Below, in pieces: positions 7,620 through 16,941 of a stretch of DNA of 64,000 nt. Under the pieces are notes generated by a model. It saw only the letters and a program-made list of their open reading frames with translations, had not been told where the DNA came from and did no database searches. Location of the stretch: the NCBI GenBank assembly GCA_031549665.1, contig JAVBPJ010000007.1, positions 109,090-173,089 on the forward strand, written 5' to 3'. The DNA is from Rikenella sp031549665 (GTDB taxonomy: Bacteria; Bacteroidota; Bacteroidia; Bacteroidales; Rikenellaceae). The position numbers and the translations under genes were made by a program. Each line of letters starts with the position of its first letter. Position 1 is the stretch's first letter.

Positions 7620-8237
7620 TTATTGCTCGCGGGGCAAAGGTAGTGAGTTTTTTTGAATCCCGAGCAGTTGGCGGTGCAGCGCTTCGACCTGGGGGATGAG
7701 CGGTTGCAGGTCGTCGGCCACCAGCACGAAATCGGCAGCGGCCAGCCGGTCGCGCTCCGGAAGCTGGGCGGCGATGCGCGCCTCGACCTGGCGGCGGGTC
7801 GATCCGTCGCGCTCCATCACCCGGGCGATGCGAAGCGCCTCGGGGGCGGTAACCACCACCACGAGGTCGGACTGGTCGGCGGCGCCCGATTCGATCAAAA
7901 CGGCGGCTTCTTCCACCACGTACGGGGCCGATTGCCGCTCGGCCCAGCGGGCGAAATCGGCCGCTACGGCCGGATGAACCAGTCGGTTTAGGTCGGCCAG
8001 GGCCGCAGGGTCGCTGAAAACCCGCTGTGCGAGAAAAGAACGGTCGAGTTGTCCGTTCGGGGCGTAACTCGCCGCTCCGAACCGTTCGGTGATGGCCTGC
8101 ACAAGGCCTGGATCGTCGGTCATAAGCCGCTTGGCGGCCGCGTCGGCTTCGTACACGGGGATACCCAACGAGGCCCAAATGCGGCCTACGGTGCTTTTCC
8201 CGCTGCCGATTCCTCCGGTGAGTCCGATCGTTAGCAT
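7620..8237 (-). CDS. coaE: Dephospho-CoA kinase
   Basis: Last step of coenzyme A synthesis: phosphorylates the 3'-hydroxyl of dephospho-CoA. The 205-residue length fits. The P-loop GLTGGIGSGKST is at residues 5-16, followed by VYEADAAAKRL (the conserved substrate-binding Asp), the LNRLVHPAV motif near residue 90, and the lid region with RVMERDGST. The start is the ATG at 8237, 9 nt after ybbR, so the two are co-transcribed. Confidence 0.96.
   Translation of the reverse strand: MLTIGLTGGIGSGKSTVGRIWASLGIPVYEADAAAKRLMTDDPGLVQAITERFGAASYAPNGQLDRSFLAQRVFSDPAALADLNRLVHPAVAADFARWAERQSAPYVVEEAAVLIESGAADQSDLVVVVTAPEALRIARVMERDGSTRRQVEARIAAQLPERDRLAAADFVLVADDLQPLIPQVEALHRQLLGIQKNSLPLPREQ
7635..7642 (-). 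promoter_or_regulatory. Promoter -7 element for the DUF5606 gene
   Basis: TACCTTTG on the minus strand within the last codons of coaE, about 50 nt before the DUF5606 ATG. No strong -33 element is visible. Confidence 0.4.
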
Positions 8238-8246
8238 AGCGGGGGC

Positions 8247-9185
8247 TTATTGGGTCAAAAAGAGTTCGGCGCTCGGGGGCGTAATCAACACCACCCGCGC
8301 TCCGCGAGGCAGCGAATCGATCTGTACGAGGTCGTTCCTGCGCGGACTTTCCACGCACTTCAGGTAGTTGATCGAAGCGCGGGGCGCCCGCCGCTGCAAC
8401 TCGTCCAGACGGTCGGGAGGGATTTGTAAAAGCGCTTTCACGGTGGCGGGCAGGGTGAGCGCCTGCAGCCCCTCGGGCAGGTTCGCCACCTCGACGGGCA
8501 GTTCCACCCGCTGCTCGGTGTAGGGGGTGATTTCGGCCTGAAATTCGACCCGGCGTTGCGAGTAGAGCAGGTATTCCACGGGGTCGAGTTCGATCCGTCC
8601 GCTGAGGGAGAGCTTTTGCCGGCGGTAGCTTTTGGCCTTGGTATGAACTCCCGCTCCGATGGAGTCCAAAATCACTTTCGGCCCCCGCACGGTGATCGAA
8701 TCGGGAGAAAGCCGGACGGCGCCCACCAGCAGGTATTCGCGGGCGGGTTCGATGTTCAGCCGGCTGATGACGGCCATGCGGCGGCTCTCCACCGCCGAGA
8801 CGCGCACCACGATGGCGGTGTCGAGCACGCGGATCAGGTTGACCTCTTCCATCTGCCCCGCAAGTACTGCCCCGAATGCGTTGTTCGTGAGTTTTACCTG
8901 CCGCTGGCCGTTACGCAAAGGGCTGGTAATCAGTTTCGACATGGGTAGCGAAATGGCCGGGGCGACTCCCAGCTTGTATTTGAGCAGTTTGGTCCCGGTT
9001 CCTTCGATGGTGGCGTTGACGCGCAGGCGGGACTGTTCCACCCAGTAGGAGGCGTCGTAGTCGTTGACAATCTCCAAAGGCAGGGTTACGTCCGTCGAAA
9101 AACGCCCGCCCAGCTTGTTGCCGTACCAAAGCAGCAGGGCGGCCAGCAGGAAGAGCAGAAACGAGAAGTCGAACCTTTTGCGCAT
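8247..9185 (-). CDS. YbbR/CdaR-like domain protein
   Basis: A 312-residue membrane-anchored protein: the ATG at 9185 (MRKRFDFSFLLFLLAALLLW) gives one N-terminal transmembrane segment and an extracytoplasmic beta-rich part with YbbR repeats (SPDSITVRGPKVILDSI and similar). In Firmicutes, YbbR domains belong to CdaR, a regulator of diadenylate cyclase. In Bacteroidetes the gene is linked to coaE and its role is not established. The earlier in-frame ATG lies near the promoter motif and is less likely. Confidence 0.85.
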   Translation of the reverse strand: MRKRFDFSFLLFLLAALLLWYGNKLGGRFSTDVTLPLEIVNDYDASYWVEQSRLRVNATIEGTGTKLLKYKLGVAPAISLPMSKLITSPLRNGQRQVKLTNNAFGAVLAGQMEEVNLIRVLDTAIVVRVSAVESRRMAVISRLNIEPAREYLLVGAVRLSPDSITVRGPKVILDSIGAGVHTKAKSYRRQKLSLSGRIELDPVEYLLYSQRRVEFQAEITPYTEQRVELPVEVANLPEGLQALTLPATVKALLQIPPDRLDELQRRAPRASINYLKCVESPRRNDLVQIDSLPRGARVVLITPPSAELFLTQ

Positions 9186-9209
9186 GGTTTTTTCGAGGGG
9201 AATGACTCC

Positions 9210-9217
9210 CAAAGGTA
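9210..9217 (-). promoter_or_regulatory. Promoter -7 element for ybbR-coaE
   Basis: TACCTTTG on the minus strand, 24 nt before the ybbR ATG. The -33 element is not clear. Confidence 0.5.
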
Positions 9218-9297
9218 GCAGTTTCTGCGAAAAGAAACGCCCCGGCCGGTGGGGCAGGGGCGTTTCGGGGTTGTTTTGCGGATGTTGGCGCAGGCGC

Positions 9298-10044
9298 TTA
9301 GGTGTTCATCCCGCCGCAGCAGCAGATCACCTGCCCGCTGACATAGGCCGAGAGGTCGCTTCCCAGGAAGATGCACACTCCGGCTACATCTTCGGGGGTT
9401 CCGCCGCGGCGCAGGGGTATTTTTTCGGCCCAGGCCTTGCGCACCTCTTCGGGCAGTTGACCGGTCATTTCGGTGATGATGAACCCGGGGGCGATGGCGT
9501 TGCAGCGGATGCCGCGCGAACCCAGCTCCTGGGCAACCGACTTGGTGAGCCCGATCATCCCCGCTTTCGAGGCCGAATAGTTGGCCTGTCCGGCATTTCC
9601 CGACACGCCGACCACCGAACTCATGTTGATGATCGAACCCGATTTTTGTTTCATCATGTAAGGGGTAACGGCCTTGGTGAGGTTGAAGGCGGACTTCAGG
9701 TTGACGGTGATCACCAGGTCCCATTGTTCCTCGCTCATGCGCATGAGCAGTCCGTCGCGGGTGATTCCGGCGTTGTTCACCAGAATGTCGATGCGGCCGA
9801 AATCCTTCACGATCTGATCGATGGTGGCTCCCGATTGGGCGAAATCGCTGGCGTTCGATTCGTAGCCTTTGGCGCGGACGCCCAAGGCGGCCAATTCGGC
9901 TTCGGTGGCCTTGAAGTTGTCGTCGGCCCGCAGGTCGGTGAAAGCCACGTCGGCCCCCTGTTTGGCATATTCTACCGCAATGGCTTTACCAATGCCGCGG
10001 GCGGCTCCGGTAATTACGGCTACTTTTCCTTCGAGAAGTTTCAT
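9298..10044 (-). CDS. fabG: 3-oxoacyl-ACP reductase, SDR family
   Basis: NADPH-dependent reductase of fatty acid elongation; 248 residues from the ATG at 10044 (MKLLEGKVAVITGA). Rossmann glycine motif TGAARGIGKAIA (residues 12-23), NNAG near 92, catalytic Ser in NMSSVVG, and the Y-x-x-x-K pair in YSASKAGMIG (about 158-162). The C-terminus GQVICCCGGMNT replaces the usual GQxxxxDGG with three cysteines. It is followed by no other fab gene and is divergent from glyA. Confidence 0.93.
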   Translation of the reverse strand: MKLLEGKVAVITGAARGIGKAIAVEYAKQGADVAFTDLRADDNFKATEAELAALGVRAKGYESNASDFAQSGATIDQIVKDFGRIDILVNNAGITRDGLLMRMSEEQWDLVITVNLKSAFNLTKAVTPYMMKQKSGSIINMSSVVGVSGNAGQANYSASKAGMIGLTKSVAQELGSRGIRCNAIAPGFIITEMTGQLPEEVRKAWAEKIPLRRGGTPEDVAGVCIFLGSDLSAYVSGQVICCCGGMNT

Positions 10045-10071
10045 AGTGTGCATTTGAGAGTTAAAGTTACA

Positions 10072-10079
10072 CAAAGGTA
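10072..10079 (-). promoter_or_regulatory. Promoter -7 element for fabG
   Basis: TACCTTTG on the minus strand, 27 nt before the fabG ATG. No consensus -33 is seen. Confidence 0.5.
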
Positions 10080-10166
10080 GTGTTTTTTCCGTAACGGAAA
10101 AAGGTTGGAGGTTTGCGAAAATTGCACTAACTTTACAGCTCGAATTGTCTCACACGAAAATACCTC

Positions 10167-11447
10167 ATGCAACACGACTCCGCCATTTTCGACCTGATTG
10201 CCCAAGAGCGGCTCCGCCAGACCCACGGCCTTGAACTCATTGCCTCCGAAAACTTTGTGAGCGACCAAGTGATGGCCGCCATGGGTTCGGTGTTGACCAA
10301 CAAATATGCCGAGGGTTATCCGCAGGCCCGCTACTACGGCGGTTGCCAGGTGATCGACCAGATCGAACAACTGGCCATCGACCGGCTGTGCCAACTCTTC
10401 GGGGCCGAATACGCCAACGTGCAGCCCCACTCGGGAGCGCAGGCCAACATGGCCGTGTTTTTTACGGTGATGCAGCCCGGCGACACTTTCCTGGGGCTCG
10501 ACCTGGCGCACGGCGGACACCTCACCCACGGATCGCCCGTCAACTTTTCGGGATTTCTGTACAAACCCGTCGGCTATCAGGTCGACGAGCAAACCGGCAC
10601 CATCGACTACGACCGCATGGAAGCCCTGGCGCTGGAACACAAGCCCAAAATGATTATCGGAGGGGCCTCGGCCTACAGCCGCGAATGGAACTACAAACGC
10701 ATGCGCGAAATAGCCGATAAAGTCGGAGCCATTTTGTGGATCGACATGGCCCATACGGCCGGTTTGATCGCCGCCGGATTGCTCGAAAACCCCGTCAAGT
10801 ACGCCCATATCGTTACCTCGACCACCCACAAAACCCTGCGCGGGCCGCGCGGCGGGGTTATTTTGGTGGGAAAAGACTTTGAAAACCCCTGGGGCGTGAA
10901 AACCCCCAAAGGCGAGACGAAGAAGATCTCGGCCATGCTCAACTCGGCCGTTTTCCCCGGTGTACAGGGCGGGCCGCTCGAACACGTCATCGCCGCCAAG
11001 GCCGTCGCTTTCGGCGAGGCGCTCGAACCCTCGTACAAAACCTACCAACAGCAGGTGATTGAAAATGCCCGGGCCATGGCCCAGGCGTTTGTGGCCAAGG
11101 GCTACAAGGTGATCTCGGGAGGAACCGACAACCACCTGATGCTCATCGACCTGCGTTCGAAATTTCCCGAACTCACCGGCAAACAGGCCGAGATAGCCCT
11201 GGTTGCCGCCGATATCACCACCAATAAAAACATGGTGCCGTTCGACAGCCGCTCGCCCTTCCAAACGTCGGGCATACGAGTGGGGACGCCGGCCGTTACC
11301 ACACGGGGCCTCAAAGAGGCCGACATGCCCGTGGTGGTCGATCTGATCGACCGCGTGCTGCAGGCTCCGGCCGACCAGGCCGTCCTGACCGCCGTTCGCA
11401 CCGAGGTCAACGCCCTGATGGCACACCGCCCCCTGTTTGCCTGGTAA
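10167..11447 (+). CDS. glyA: Serine hydroxymethyltransferase
   Basis: PLP enzyme interconverting serine and glycine with transfer of the one-carbon unit to tetrahydrofolate. It has 426 residues. Motifs: LELIASENFVS near the start, NKYAEGYPQARYYGG, SGAQANMAVFF, and the PLP lysine in TSTTHKTLRGPRGG (about residue 230). It shares the folate C1 pool with fhs 3 kb downstream. A weak -7 element TAACTTTA lies at 10128-10135 (TTG at 10105-10107). Confidence 0.97.
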   Translation: MQHDSAIFDLIAQERLRQTHGLELIASENFVSDQVMAAMGSVLTNKYAEGYPQARYYGGCQVIDQIEQLAIDRLCQLFGAEYANVQPHSGAQANMAVFFTVMQPGDTFLGLDLAHGGHLTHGSPVNFSGFLYKPVGYQVDEQTGTIDYDRMEALALEHKPKMIIGGASAYSREWNYKRMREIADKVGAILWIDMAHTAGLIAAGLLENPVKYAHIVTSTTHKTLRGPRGGVILVGKDFENPWGVKTPKGETKKISAMLNSAVFPGVQGGPLEHVIAAKAVAFGEALEPSYKTYQQQVIENARAMAQAFVAKGYKVISGGTDNHLMLIDLRSKFPELTGKQAEIALVAADITTNKNMVPFDSRSPFQTSGIRVGTPAVTTRGLKEADMPVVVDLIDRVLQAPADQAVLTAVRTEVNALMAHRPLFAW

Positions 11448-11491
11448 TCCGTAATTTTCGAAAAACATTAACCCCTAAAATACACCACACA

Positions 11492-13912
11492 ATGAAACAA
11501 ATGTTCCGCCTGCTTGGCGCGTTAGTGGTCGCCCTGACCGTAACTACCGCCTGCTCGGCACCCGAAACGAAACCCTACAACGAAGGGATCAACATCATTC
11601 CCGTTCCGGCCAAACTCACCGAAGGAACCGGAGCGTTCACCCTCGACAAGAAGACCGTGATTGCCGCTCACGCCGATTTTGCTCCCACCGTCGAATTCCT
11701 GAAAAACAAACTCCAGGGATCGACCGGTTACGAACTCGCTACGGCCGAAATGGCTCCCGCTTCCAACTACATCGCCTTTGTTAAGGACCCGGCCATCGCC
11801 GCCGAAGGCTACACGTTGCAAAGCACCCCCGAAGGAGTGGCGATTTCCGCCTCGACCGACGCAGGCGCGTTCTTCGGGATGCAAACCCTGCTGCAACTGC
11901 TGCCCGCCGAGGTGGAAAGCCCCGCAAAAATCAAACGGGTGGCGTGGACAATTCCCGCCGTTTCGATCGAAGACGCCCCCCGCTTTGGCTACCGCGGCAT
12001 ACACATCGACGAAGCCCGCCACTTCTTTGGCATGGACGCCGTCAAAAAGATGCTCGACGCCGCTTCGATGTACAAAGTCAACCGCATGCACTGGCACCTT
12101 ACCGAAGACCAGTTGTGGGTGATCGAGATCAAGAAGTACCCCGAATTGACTGAGAAAGGCAGCTTCCGCGTTGAGGGAGACAGCACCATTTACGGGCCGT
12201 TCTTCTACACTCAGGAGCAAATCAAGGAAATCGTGGCCTATGCCGCCGAGCGCCACATCGAAGTGATCCCCGAGATCGAGATGCCCGGCCACGGCAAAGC
12301 CGTCTTTATGTCGCACCCCGAATTCTCGTGTACCGGCGGCCCGTTCACCAACCCCCGCAACATCTGGGGCGTTGAGGACGACGTCTTCTGCGCCGGCAAC
12401 GACGACGTATTCGCGTTCCTGACCGACGTGCTGGCCGAAGTGGCCCAGCTCTTCCCGAGCCAGTACATCCACATTGGCGGCGACGAATGCCCCAAAGTGC
12501 GCTGGCAAAAATGCCCCAAATGCCAGGCCCGCATCAAAGCCCTCGGCCTCGATAAACTGGCCGGAAAACCCGATGCCACCGGCGCGAAACACACCGCCGA
12601 AGAGTTGCTCCAAAGCTACTTCATCACCCGCATGGAAAAAGTGGCCGACTCGCTCGGCAAACGCATCATCGGCTGGGACGAAATCCTCGAAGGAGGCCTC
12701 GCGCCCTCGGCTACCGTGATGAGCTGGCGCGGAGAATACGGCGGTGTCGCAGCCGCTTCTCAGGACCATGACGTGATCATGACCCCCAGCAGCCGCGGCC
12801 TCTACATCAACTTCCTGCAAGGAGCTCCCGAGGTCGAACCCGCCTCGATTGGCGGTGCCTCGACCCTGAAGATGGTGTACGACTACGAACCGCTGCCCGC
12901 CAAGCTCGATTCCACGAAACACAAATACATCCTCGGCCCGCAATGTAATATGTGGTCGGAGTACATCCTGACTCCCAAAGAGCTTGAAAACATCGGCTTC
13001 CCGCGCATCTGCGCCCTGGCCGAAATCGCCTGGTCGCAACCCTCGAACAAGAACTGGGAAGACTTCCAACGCCGCCTGAACAACACGATGGTACGCCTCG
13101 ACTACCACGACATCTACTACCACATCCCCTGGCCCGAAGGCACGGTGGTCGACATCCTCGAATTTACCGGCGACTCGGTGGTGGTGCCTTTCACCAACAC
13201 CCGCAACTACCCGATGGTGTACACGCTCGACGGCAAAGAACCCTCCGCCAAATCGACCGTTTACGACACCGCGAACCACATCGTGCTGACCCAGTCGGCC
13301 ACCCTGAAGATCGCCACCCTGGTTCCCGCCATCGGCAAGACTGGCGGCGTACGCACCATCGAAGTGGTTAAGACCGAGCCCCGTCCCGCCGTTCAGGTGG
13401 AAAAAGCTGACTCGGGCATTGTGGTGCGTGTGGCCAAAGGCCTCTATCCCTCGTTCGAAAAAATGGCAGCGGCCCAATTCGGTCCCGATTCGCTGGTAGG
13501 TTACTTCCAAACCCTGCGTATTGGCGGCGGCATGCGCGGACGCGGCCCGCAAGTGGCCCCCCGCGTGCTGGCTACCGGAGGCCCGAGGTTCGACATGGAA
13601 AAACCGTCGCTGGCTGTTTACGAAGGCTACGTTGAGATTCCCGAAGACGGCGTTTACGGCTTCACCACCGACATGACCGAACTTTGGATCGACGGCGAAC
13701 GCATCGTCGTCAACGGGTTCGAAGCCGCCAGCCGCCACCTGCGCCACAAGACCACCCGCGCTTTGGCCAAAGGAAAACACAGCTTCAAACTGGTTGTCAA
13801 CAACATGATCGTTCAGGGATGGCCCACCGCCTGGAATAGCATCACCTTCTACATCCAAAAGCCCGGCGAGAAAGAGTATCTCCCCGTGCCTTACACCTGG
13901 CTGAGCCGCTAA
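11492..13912 (+). CDS. Secreted GH20 beta-N-acetylhexosaminidase
   Basis: Exo-acting enzyme removing terminal GlcNAc/GalNAc from glycans; 806 residues with a lipoprotein signal (TTAC lipobox, Cys about 21). A GH20b N-terminal domain (about 30-155) is followed by the GH20 barrel with RFGYRGIHIDEARHF, HWHLTEDQLW and the catalytic pair D331-E332 in HIGGDEC. The polarizing Asp acts in GH20 substrate-assisted catalysis. After the barrel comes a chitobiase-like C-terminal domain (TLDGKEPSAKSTVYD), then a PA14/GLEYA-like sugar-binding domain (YEGYVEIPEDGVYGFTTD, LWIDGERIVVNG) to the end. It starts 45 nt after glyA. The GlcNAc it releases could feed the sugar kinase group at 59-61 kb (inference). Confidence 0.95.
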   Translation: MKQMFRLLGALVVALTVTTACSAPETKPYNEGINIIPVPAKLTEGTGAFTLDKKTVIAAHADFAPTVEFLKNKLQGSTGYELATAEMAPASNYIAFVKDPAIAAEGYTLQSTPEGVAISASTDAGAFFGMQTLLQLLPAEVESPAKIKRVAWTIPAVSIEDAPRFGYRGIHIDEARHFFGMDAVKKMLDAASMYKVNRMHWHLTEDQLWVIEIKKYPELTEKGSFRVEGDSTIYGPFFYTQEQIKEIVAYAAERHIEVIPEIEMPGHGKAVFMSHPEFSCTGGPFTNPRNIWGVEDDVFCAGNDDVFAFLTDVLAEVAQLFPSQYIHIGGDECPKVRWQKCPKCQARIKALGLDKLAGKPDATGAKHTAEELLQSYFITRMEKVADSLGKRIIGWDEILEGGLAPSATVMSWRGEYGGVAAASQDHDVIMTPSSRGLYINFLQGAPEVEPASIGGASTLKMVYDYEPLPAKLDSTKHKYILGPQCNMWSEYILTPKELENIGFPRICALAEIAWSQPSNKNWEDFQRRLNNTMVRLDYHDIYYHIPWPEGTVVDILEFTGDSVVVPFTNTRNYPMVYTLDGKEPSAKSTVYDTANHIVLTQSATLKIATLVPAIGKTGGVRTIEVVKTEPRPAVQVEKADSGIVVRVAKGLYPSFEKMAAAQFGPDSLVGYFQTLRIGGGMRGRGPQVAPRVLATGGPRFDMEKPSLAVYEGYVEIPEDGVYGFTTDMTELWIDGERIVVNGFEAASRHLRHKTTRALAKGKHSFKLVVNNMIVQGWPTAWNSITFYIQKPGEKEYLPVPYTWLSR

Positions 13913-13944
13913 CCGCACGGTTGGCAGGACCCGCTCCATGCAAC

Positions 13945-13980
13945 GAGGGCGCCCCTTTTCGGGGGCGCCCTCCTGTTTTT
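13945..13980 (+). terminator. Intrinsic terminator of the GH20 gene
   Basis: GAGGGCGCCCC (13945-13955) pairs with GGGGCGCCCTC (13962-13972), followed by a T-rich tail up to 13980. It is shared with the convergent fhs gene region. Confidence 0.8.
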
Positions 13981-14031
13981 ACCCCTTTTCCCCGAAGTGA
14001 GGGAAAGGGGCGGTACGGCGGTTTTCGAAAG

Positions 14032-15705
14032 TTAGAAGAGTCCGGTGATGTTGCCCTCGGCGTCGATGTCGATGTGTTCCGAGGAGGGTTCCTCGGGCAG
14101 TCCCGGCATCCGCATCATGTCGCCCGTGATCGGCACCAGAAAACCGGCTCCGGCGGCGATCTCTATTTCGCGTATGGTGAGGATAAATCCCTCGGGACGG
14201 CCCAGGAGTTCCGGATTGTCCGAGAGCGATTTTTGCGTTTTTGCCATGCAGATCGCCAGCCCCTCGAGGCCCAGCGCCTTGATCTGTTTGAGGTTGGTAC
14301 GCGCCTTGGGCGAATATTCGACCGAGGCGGCACCGTAGATGCGCTGCGCCAACAAGAGGATTTTCTGTTCGACCGGCGCATCGAGCGGATAGAGCTGGTG
14401 GAACGATGCGCAATCCGAGCGGTCGGCCACTTCGGCCACCTTGCGGGCCAGCTCCTCGGCTCCGGCCCCGCCCGCGCTCCACACGTCGGCAATCGAGCAT
14501 TCGATGCCCGCTTCCTGACAGAATTGCTGCACAAAGGCCAGCTCCTGCGGGGTGTCGGAAACGAAACGGTTGATGGCCACCACCGGCTTCAGGCCGAACT
14601 GCGCCACGTTTTCGAGGTGTTTTTGCAGGTTGACGACGCCCCGTTCGAGCGCTTCGACCGACGGAGCGGTCAGTTCCGTCAGGGGCTGCCCGCCGTGGTA
14701 TTTCAGGGCGCGGATCGTGGCCACGATCACCACGGCGCTCGGGCAGAGTCCCGCATAGCGGCATTTGATGTCGAGGAACTTTTCGCCGCCGAGGTCGAAG
14801 CCGAAGCCCGCCTCGGTAACCACGTAATCGGTGAGCGAGAGCGCCATTTTAGTGGCCAGCACGGTGTTGGTTCCCTGGGCGATGTTGGCGAAGGGGCCGC
14901 CGTGGACAAAGGCGGGCGTTCCCTCGAGGGTTTGCACCAGGTTGGGTTTGAGTGCGTCCTTGAGCAGCGCCGCCATGGCCCCCTGGGCCTTGAGGTCGCG
15001 GGCGTACACGGGGCGTTTGTCGTACGTGTATCCGACGAAGATGTTGCCCAGGCGTTGTTTCAGGTCTTCGATGCCCGAAGCCAGGCAAAGGATGGCCATC
15101 ACCTCCGATGCGGCCGTGATGTCGAAACCGGTTTCGCGCGGGATGCCCGACGAGGTTCCGCCCAGTCCCGCCACGATGTCTCGCAGCGAGCGGTCGTTCA
15201 TGTCCATCACCCGTTTCCAGGCCACGGTGCGCGGGTCGATGCCCAGCGAACGGCGACGGCTTTGCAGGTTGTTGTCGATCAGGGCCGCCAGCAGGTTGTG
15301 CGCCTTTTCGATCGACGGAAAATCGCCCGTAAAGTTCAGGTTGATCTCCTCCATCGGCACCACCTGCGAGTAGCCGCCTCCGGTGGCTCCGCCCTTGATG
15401 CCGAAAATAGGGCCCAGCGAGGGTTCGCGCAGCGCCACCGCCGACCGTTTCCCGATCCGGTTCAGGGCCTGCGACAGGCCGATCGAAACGGTGGTCTTTC
15501 CCTCGCCCGCAGGGGTGGGCGAAATGGCCGAAACCAAAATCAGTTTCGAAGCCGCTATTTTCTTCGGATCGATATAGTGCAAAGGCACTTTGGCTTTGTC
15601 GCGGCCGTAGTGTTCCAGCTCGTCGGGGGCGATGCCCAGTTGGGCGGCCACCTCCTCGATGGGGCGGAGCTGGATGGAGTGGGCAATTTCGAGATCGTTT
15701 TTCAT
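14032..15705 (-). CDS. fhs: Formate--tetrahydrofolate ligase
   Basis: ATP-dependent synthesis of 10-formyl-THF from formate, giving anaerobes a C1 entry independent of serine. It has 557 residues (family about 555). Visible motifs: TPAGEGKTTVSIGLSQAL (P-loop), EPSLGPIFGIKGGATGGGYSQ, GLGGTSSGIPRETGFDIT, FVHGGPFANIAQGTN and EAGFGFDLGGEKF. The start is the ATG at 15705. A -7 motif lies upstream. It is monocistronic, divergent from the glycosyltransferase operon. Confidence 0.97.
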   Translation of the reverse strand: MKNDLEIAHSIQLRPIEEVAAQLGIAPDELEHYGRDKAKVPLHYIDPKKIAASKLILVSAISPTPAGEGKTTVSIGLSQALNRIGKRSAVALREPSLGPIFGIKGGATGGGYSQVVPMEEINLNFTGDFPSIEKAHNLLAALIDNNLQSRRRSLGIDPRTVAWKRVMDMNDRSLRDIVAGLGGTSSGIPRETGFDITAASEVMAILCLASGIEDLKQRLGNIFVGYTYDKRPVYARDLKAQGAMAALLKDALKPNLVQTLEGTPAFVHGGPFANIAQGTNTVLATKMALSLTDYVVTEAGFGFDLGGEKFLDIKCRYAGLCPSAVVIVATIRALKYHGGQPLTELTAPSVEALERGVVNLQKHLENVAQFGLKPVVAINRFVSDTPQELAFVQQFCQEAGIECSIADVWSAGGAGAEELARKVAEVADRSDCASFHQLYPLDAPVEQKILLLAQRIYGAASVEYSPKARTNLKQIKALGLEGLAICMAKTQKSLSDNPELLGRPEGFILTIREIEIAAGAGFLVPITGDMMRMPGLPEEPSSEHIDIDAEGNITGLF

Positions 15706-15736
15706 GATAAAAAGGTAGATTTGATGGACGTTGGGT

Positions 15737-15744
15737 CAAATGTA
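15737..15744 (-). promoter_or_regulatory. Promoter -7 element for fhs
   Basis: TACATTTG on the minus strand (TAnnTTTG), 31 nt before the fhs ATG. The + strand of the same gap has the near-match TACATTCG at 15757-15764 for the divergent operon. Confidence 0.5.
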
Positions 15745-15788
15745 GTGCCTTTTTCGTACATTCGTGGGTGCAAACCAAACGATCTGCC

Positions 15789-16937
15789 ATGAAAATCTAC
15801 CTGCTCGGCCCTGCGAACCCCTACCGCGGCGGTATCGCCAAGTTCGACGAGGTGCTGGCCAGCCGGTTTGCCGGAGAGGGAAACCAGGTGAAGATCGTTA
15901 ATTTCACCCTGCAATACCCGTCGTTCCTTTTTCCGGGGAAGAGCCAATACACCGCCGCGCCCGCGCCGTCGGGCCTGTCGATCGACCGGCTGGTCAACAG
16001 CGTGAACCCCCTGAACTGGTACCGCGTGGGCGGGTTGATCGCCCGCGAGCGCCCCGACCTGCTGATTGTCCGCTACTGGATGCCCTTTTTCGCCCCCTCG
16101 CTGGGAACTGTCGCCCGCAGGGTGCGCCGCAACGGCCACACGCGGGTGATCGCCCTGGCCGACAACATCGTTCCGCACGAACGGCGTGTGGGCGACGGCC
16201 CCCTGACCCGCTTTTTTCTGCGAAGCATCGACGGCGTGATCTACATGTCGGACGAGGTGGGCCGCGACCTGGACTCGTTCCGCTTTGCGGGCGAAAGCGC
16301 CCTTTCGCCGCACCCCATTTACGACACCTACGGCCCGCCGCTCGACCGCGCCGAGGCCTGCCGGATGCTGGAACTCGATCCGGCGTTCGGCTACGTGCTT
16401 TTTTTCGGCTTTATCCGCGACTACAAGGGGCTCGACCTGCTGCTCGAAGCGTGGGCCATGCTGAAAGAACGCGGCGAAACGGCGGGGAAAAAACTGCTTA
16501 TTGCCGGAGAGTACTACGGGAATCAGGCCAAGTACGAGGCGCTGATCCACTCCCTGGGGCTGTCCGACGAGCTGGTGATGCACGACCGATACATTGACGA
16601 GGGCGAGGTGGGCCGCTATTTCTCGGTGGCCGACCTGGTGGTGCAGCCCTACCGCACCGCCACCCAGAGCGGGGTTACGCAGGTGGCCTACCACTTCGGC
16701 GTGCCGATGGTGGTAACCAACGTGGGCGGATTGGCCGAAATTGTCCCCGACGGCAAGGTCGGCTACGTGGTGGAGCGCGATCCGGCCGAGATTGCCGGCG
16801 CCATCGGCCGGTTCTACCGCGAAGAGCGCGCCGCCGACTTCCGCCAAAACATCGAAACCGAGAAAAAACGCTTCGGCTGGGACCGCCTGACGGCTGCCTT
16901 TGGGGATATGTACCGCCGATTGAAGGAAAAACAGTAG
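15789..16937 (+). CDS. Glycosyltransferase, GT4-like
   Basis: A 382-residue GT-B fold glycosyltransferase. The N-terminal half has the acceptor-side glycine loop GPANPYRGGIAKFDE; the C-terminal half has the donor-binding pattern LFFGFIRDYKGLDLLLEAW, ADLVVQPYRTATQSGVTQVAYHFGVPMV and TNVGGLAEIV, typical of the GT4 family. The sugar and acceptor cannot be told from sequence. I chose the ATG at 15789 (MKIYLLG) over the longer frame. It is the first gene of a very tight operon that continues to the SpoIIE gene. Confidence 0.9.
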   Translation: MKIYLLGPANPYRGGIAKFDEVLASRFAGEGNQVKIVNFTLQYPSFLFPGKSQYTAAPAPSGLSIDRLVNSVNPLNWYRVGGLIARERPDLLIVRYWMPFFAPSLGTVARRVRRNGHTRVIALADNIVPHERRVGDGPLTRFFLRSIDGVIYMSDEVGRDLDSFRFAGESALSPHPIYDTYGPPLDRAEACRMLELDPAFGYVLFFGFIRDYKGLDLLLEAWAMLKERGETAGKKLLIAGEYYGNQAKYEALIHSLGLSDELVMHDRYIDEGEVGRYFSVADLVVQPYRTATQSGVTQVAYHFGVPMVVTNVGGLAEIVPDGKVGYVVERDPAEIAGAIGRFYREERAADFRQNIETEKKRFGWDRLTAAFGDMYRRLKEKQ

Positions 16938-16941
16938 ACCG

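Noticed and set aside
11522..13939. 805-codon leftward frame antisense to the GH20 gene
   Set aside because: Mirror of GH20 codons (GC-rich third positions); no recognisable domain.
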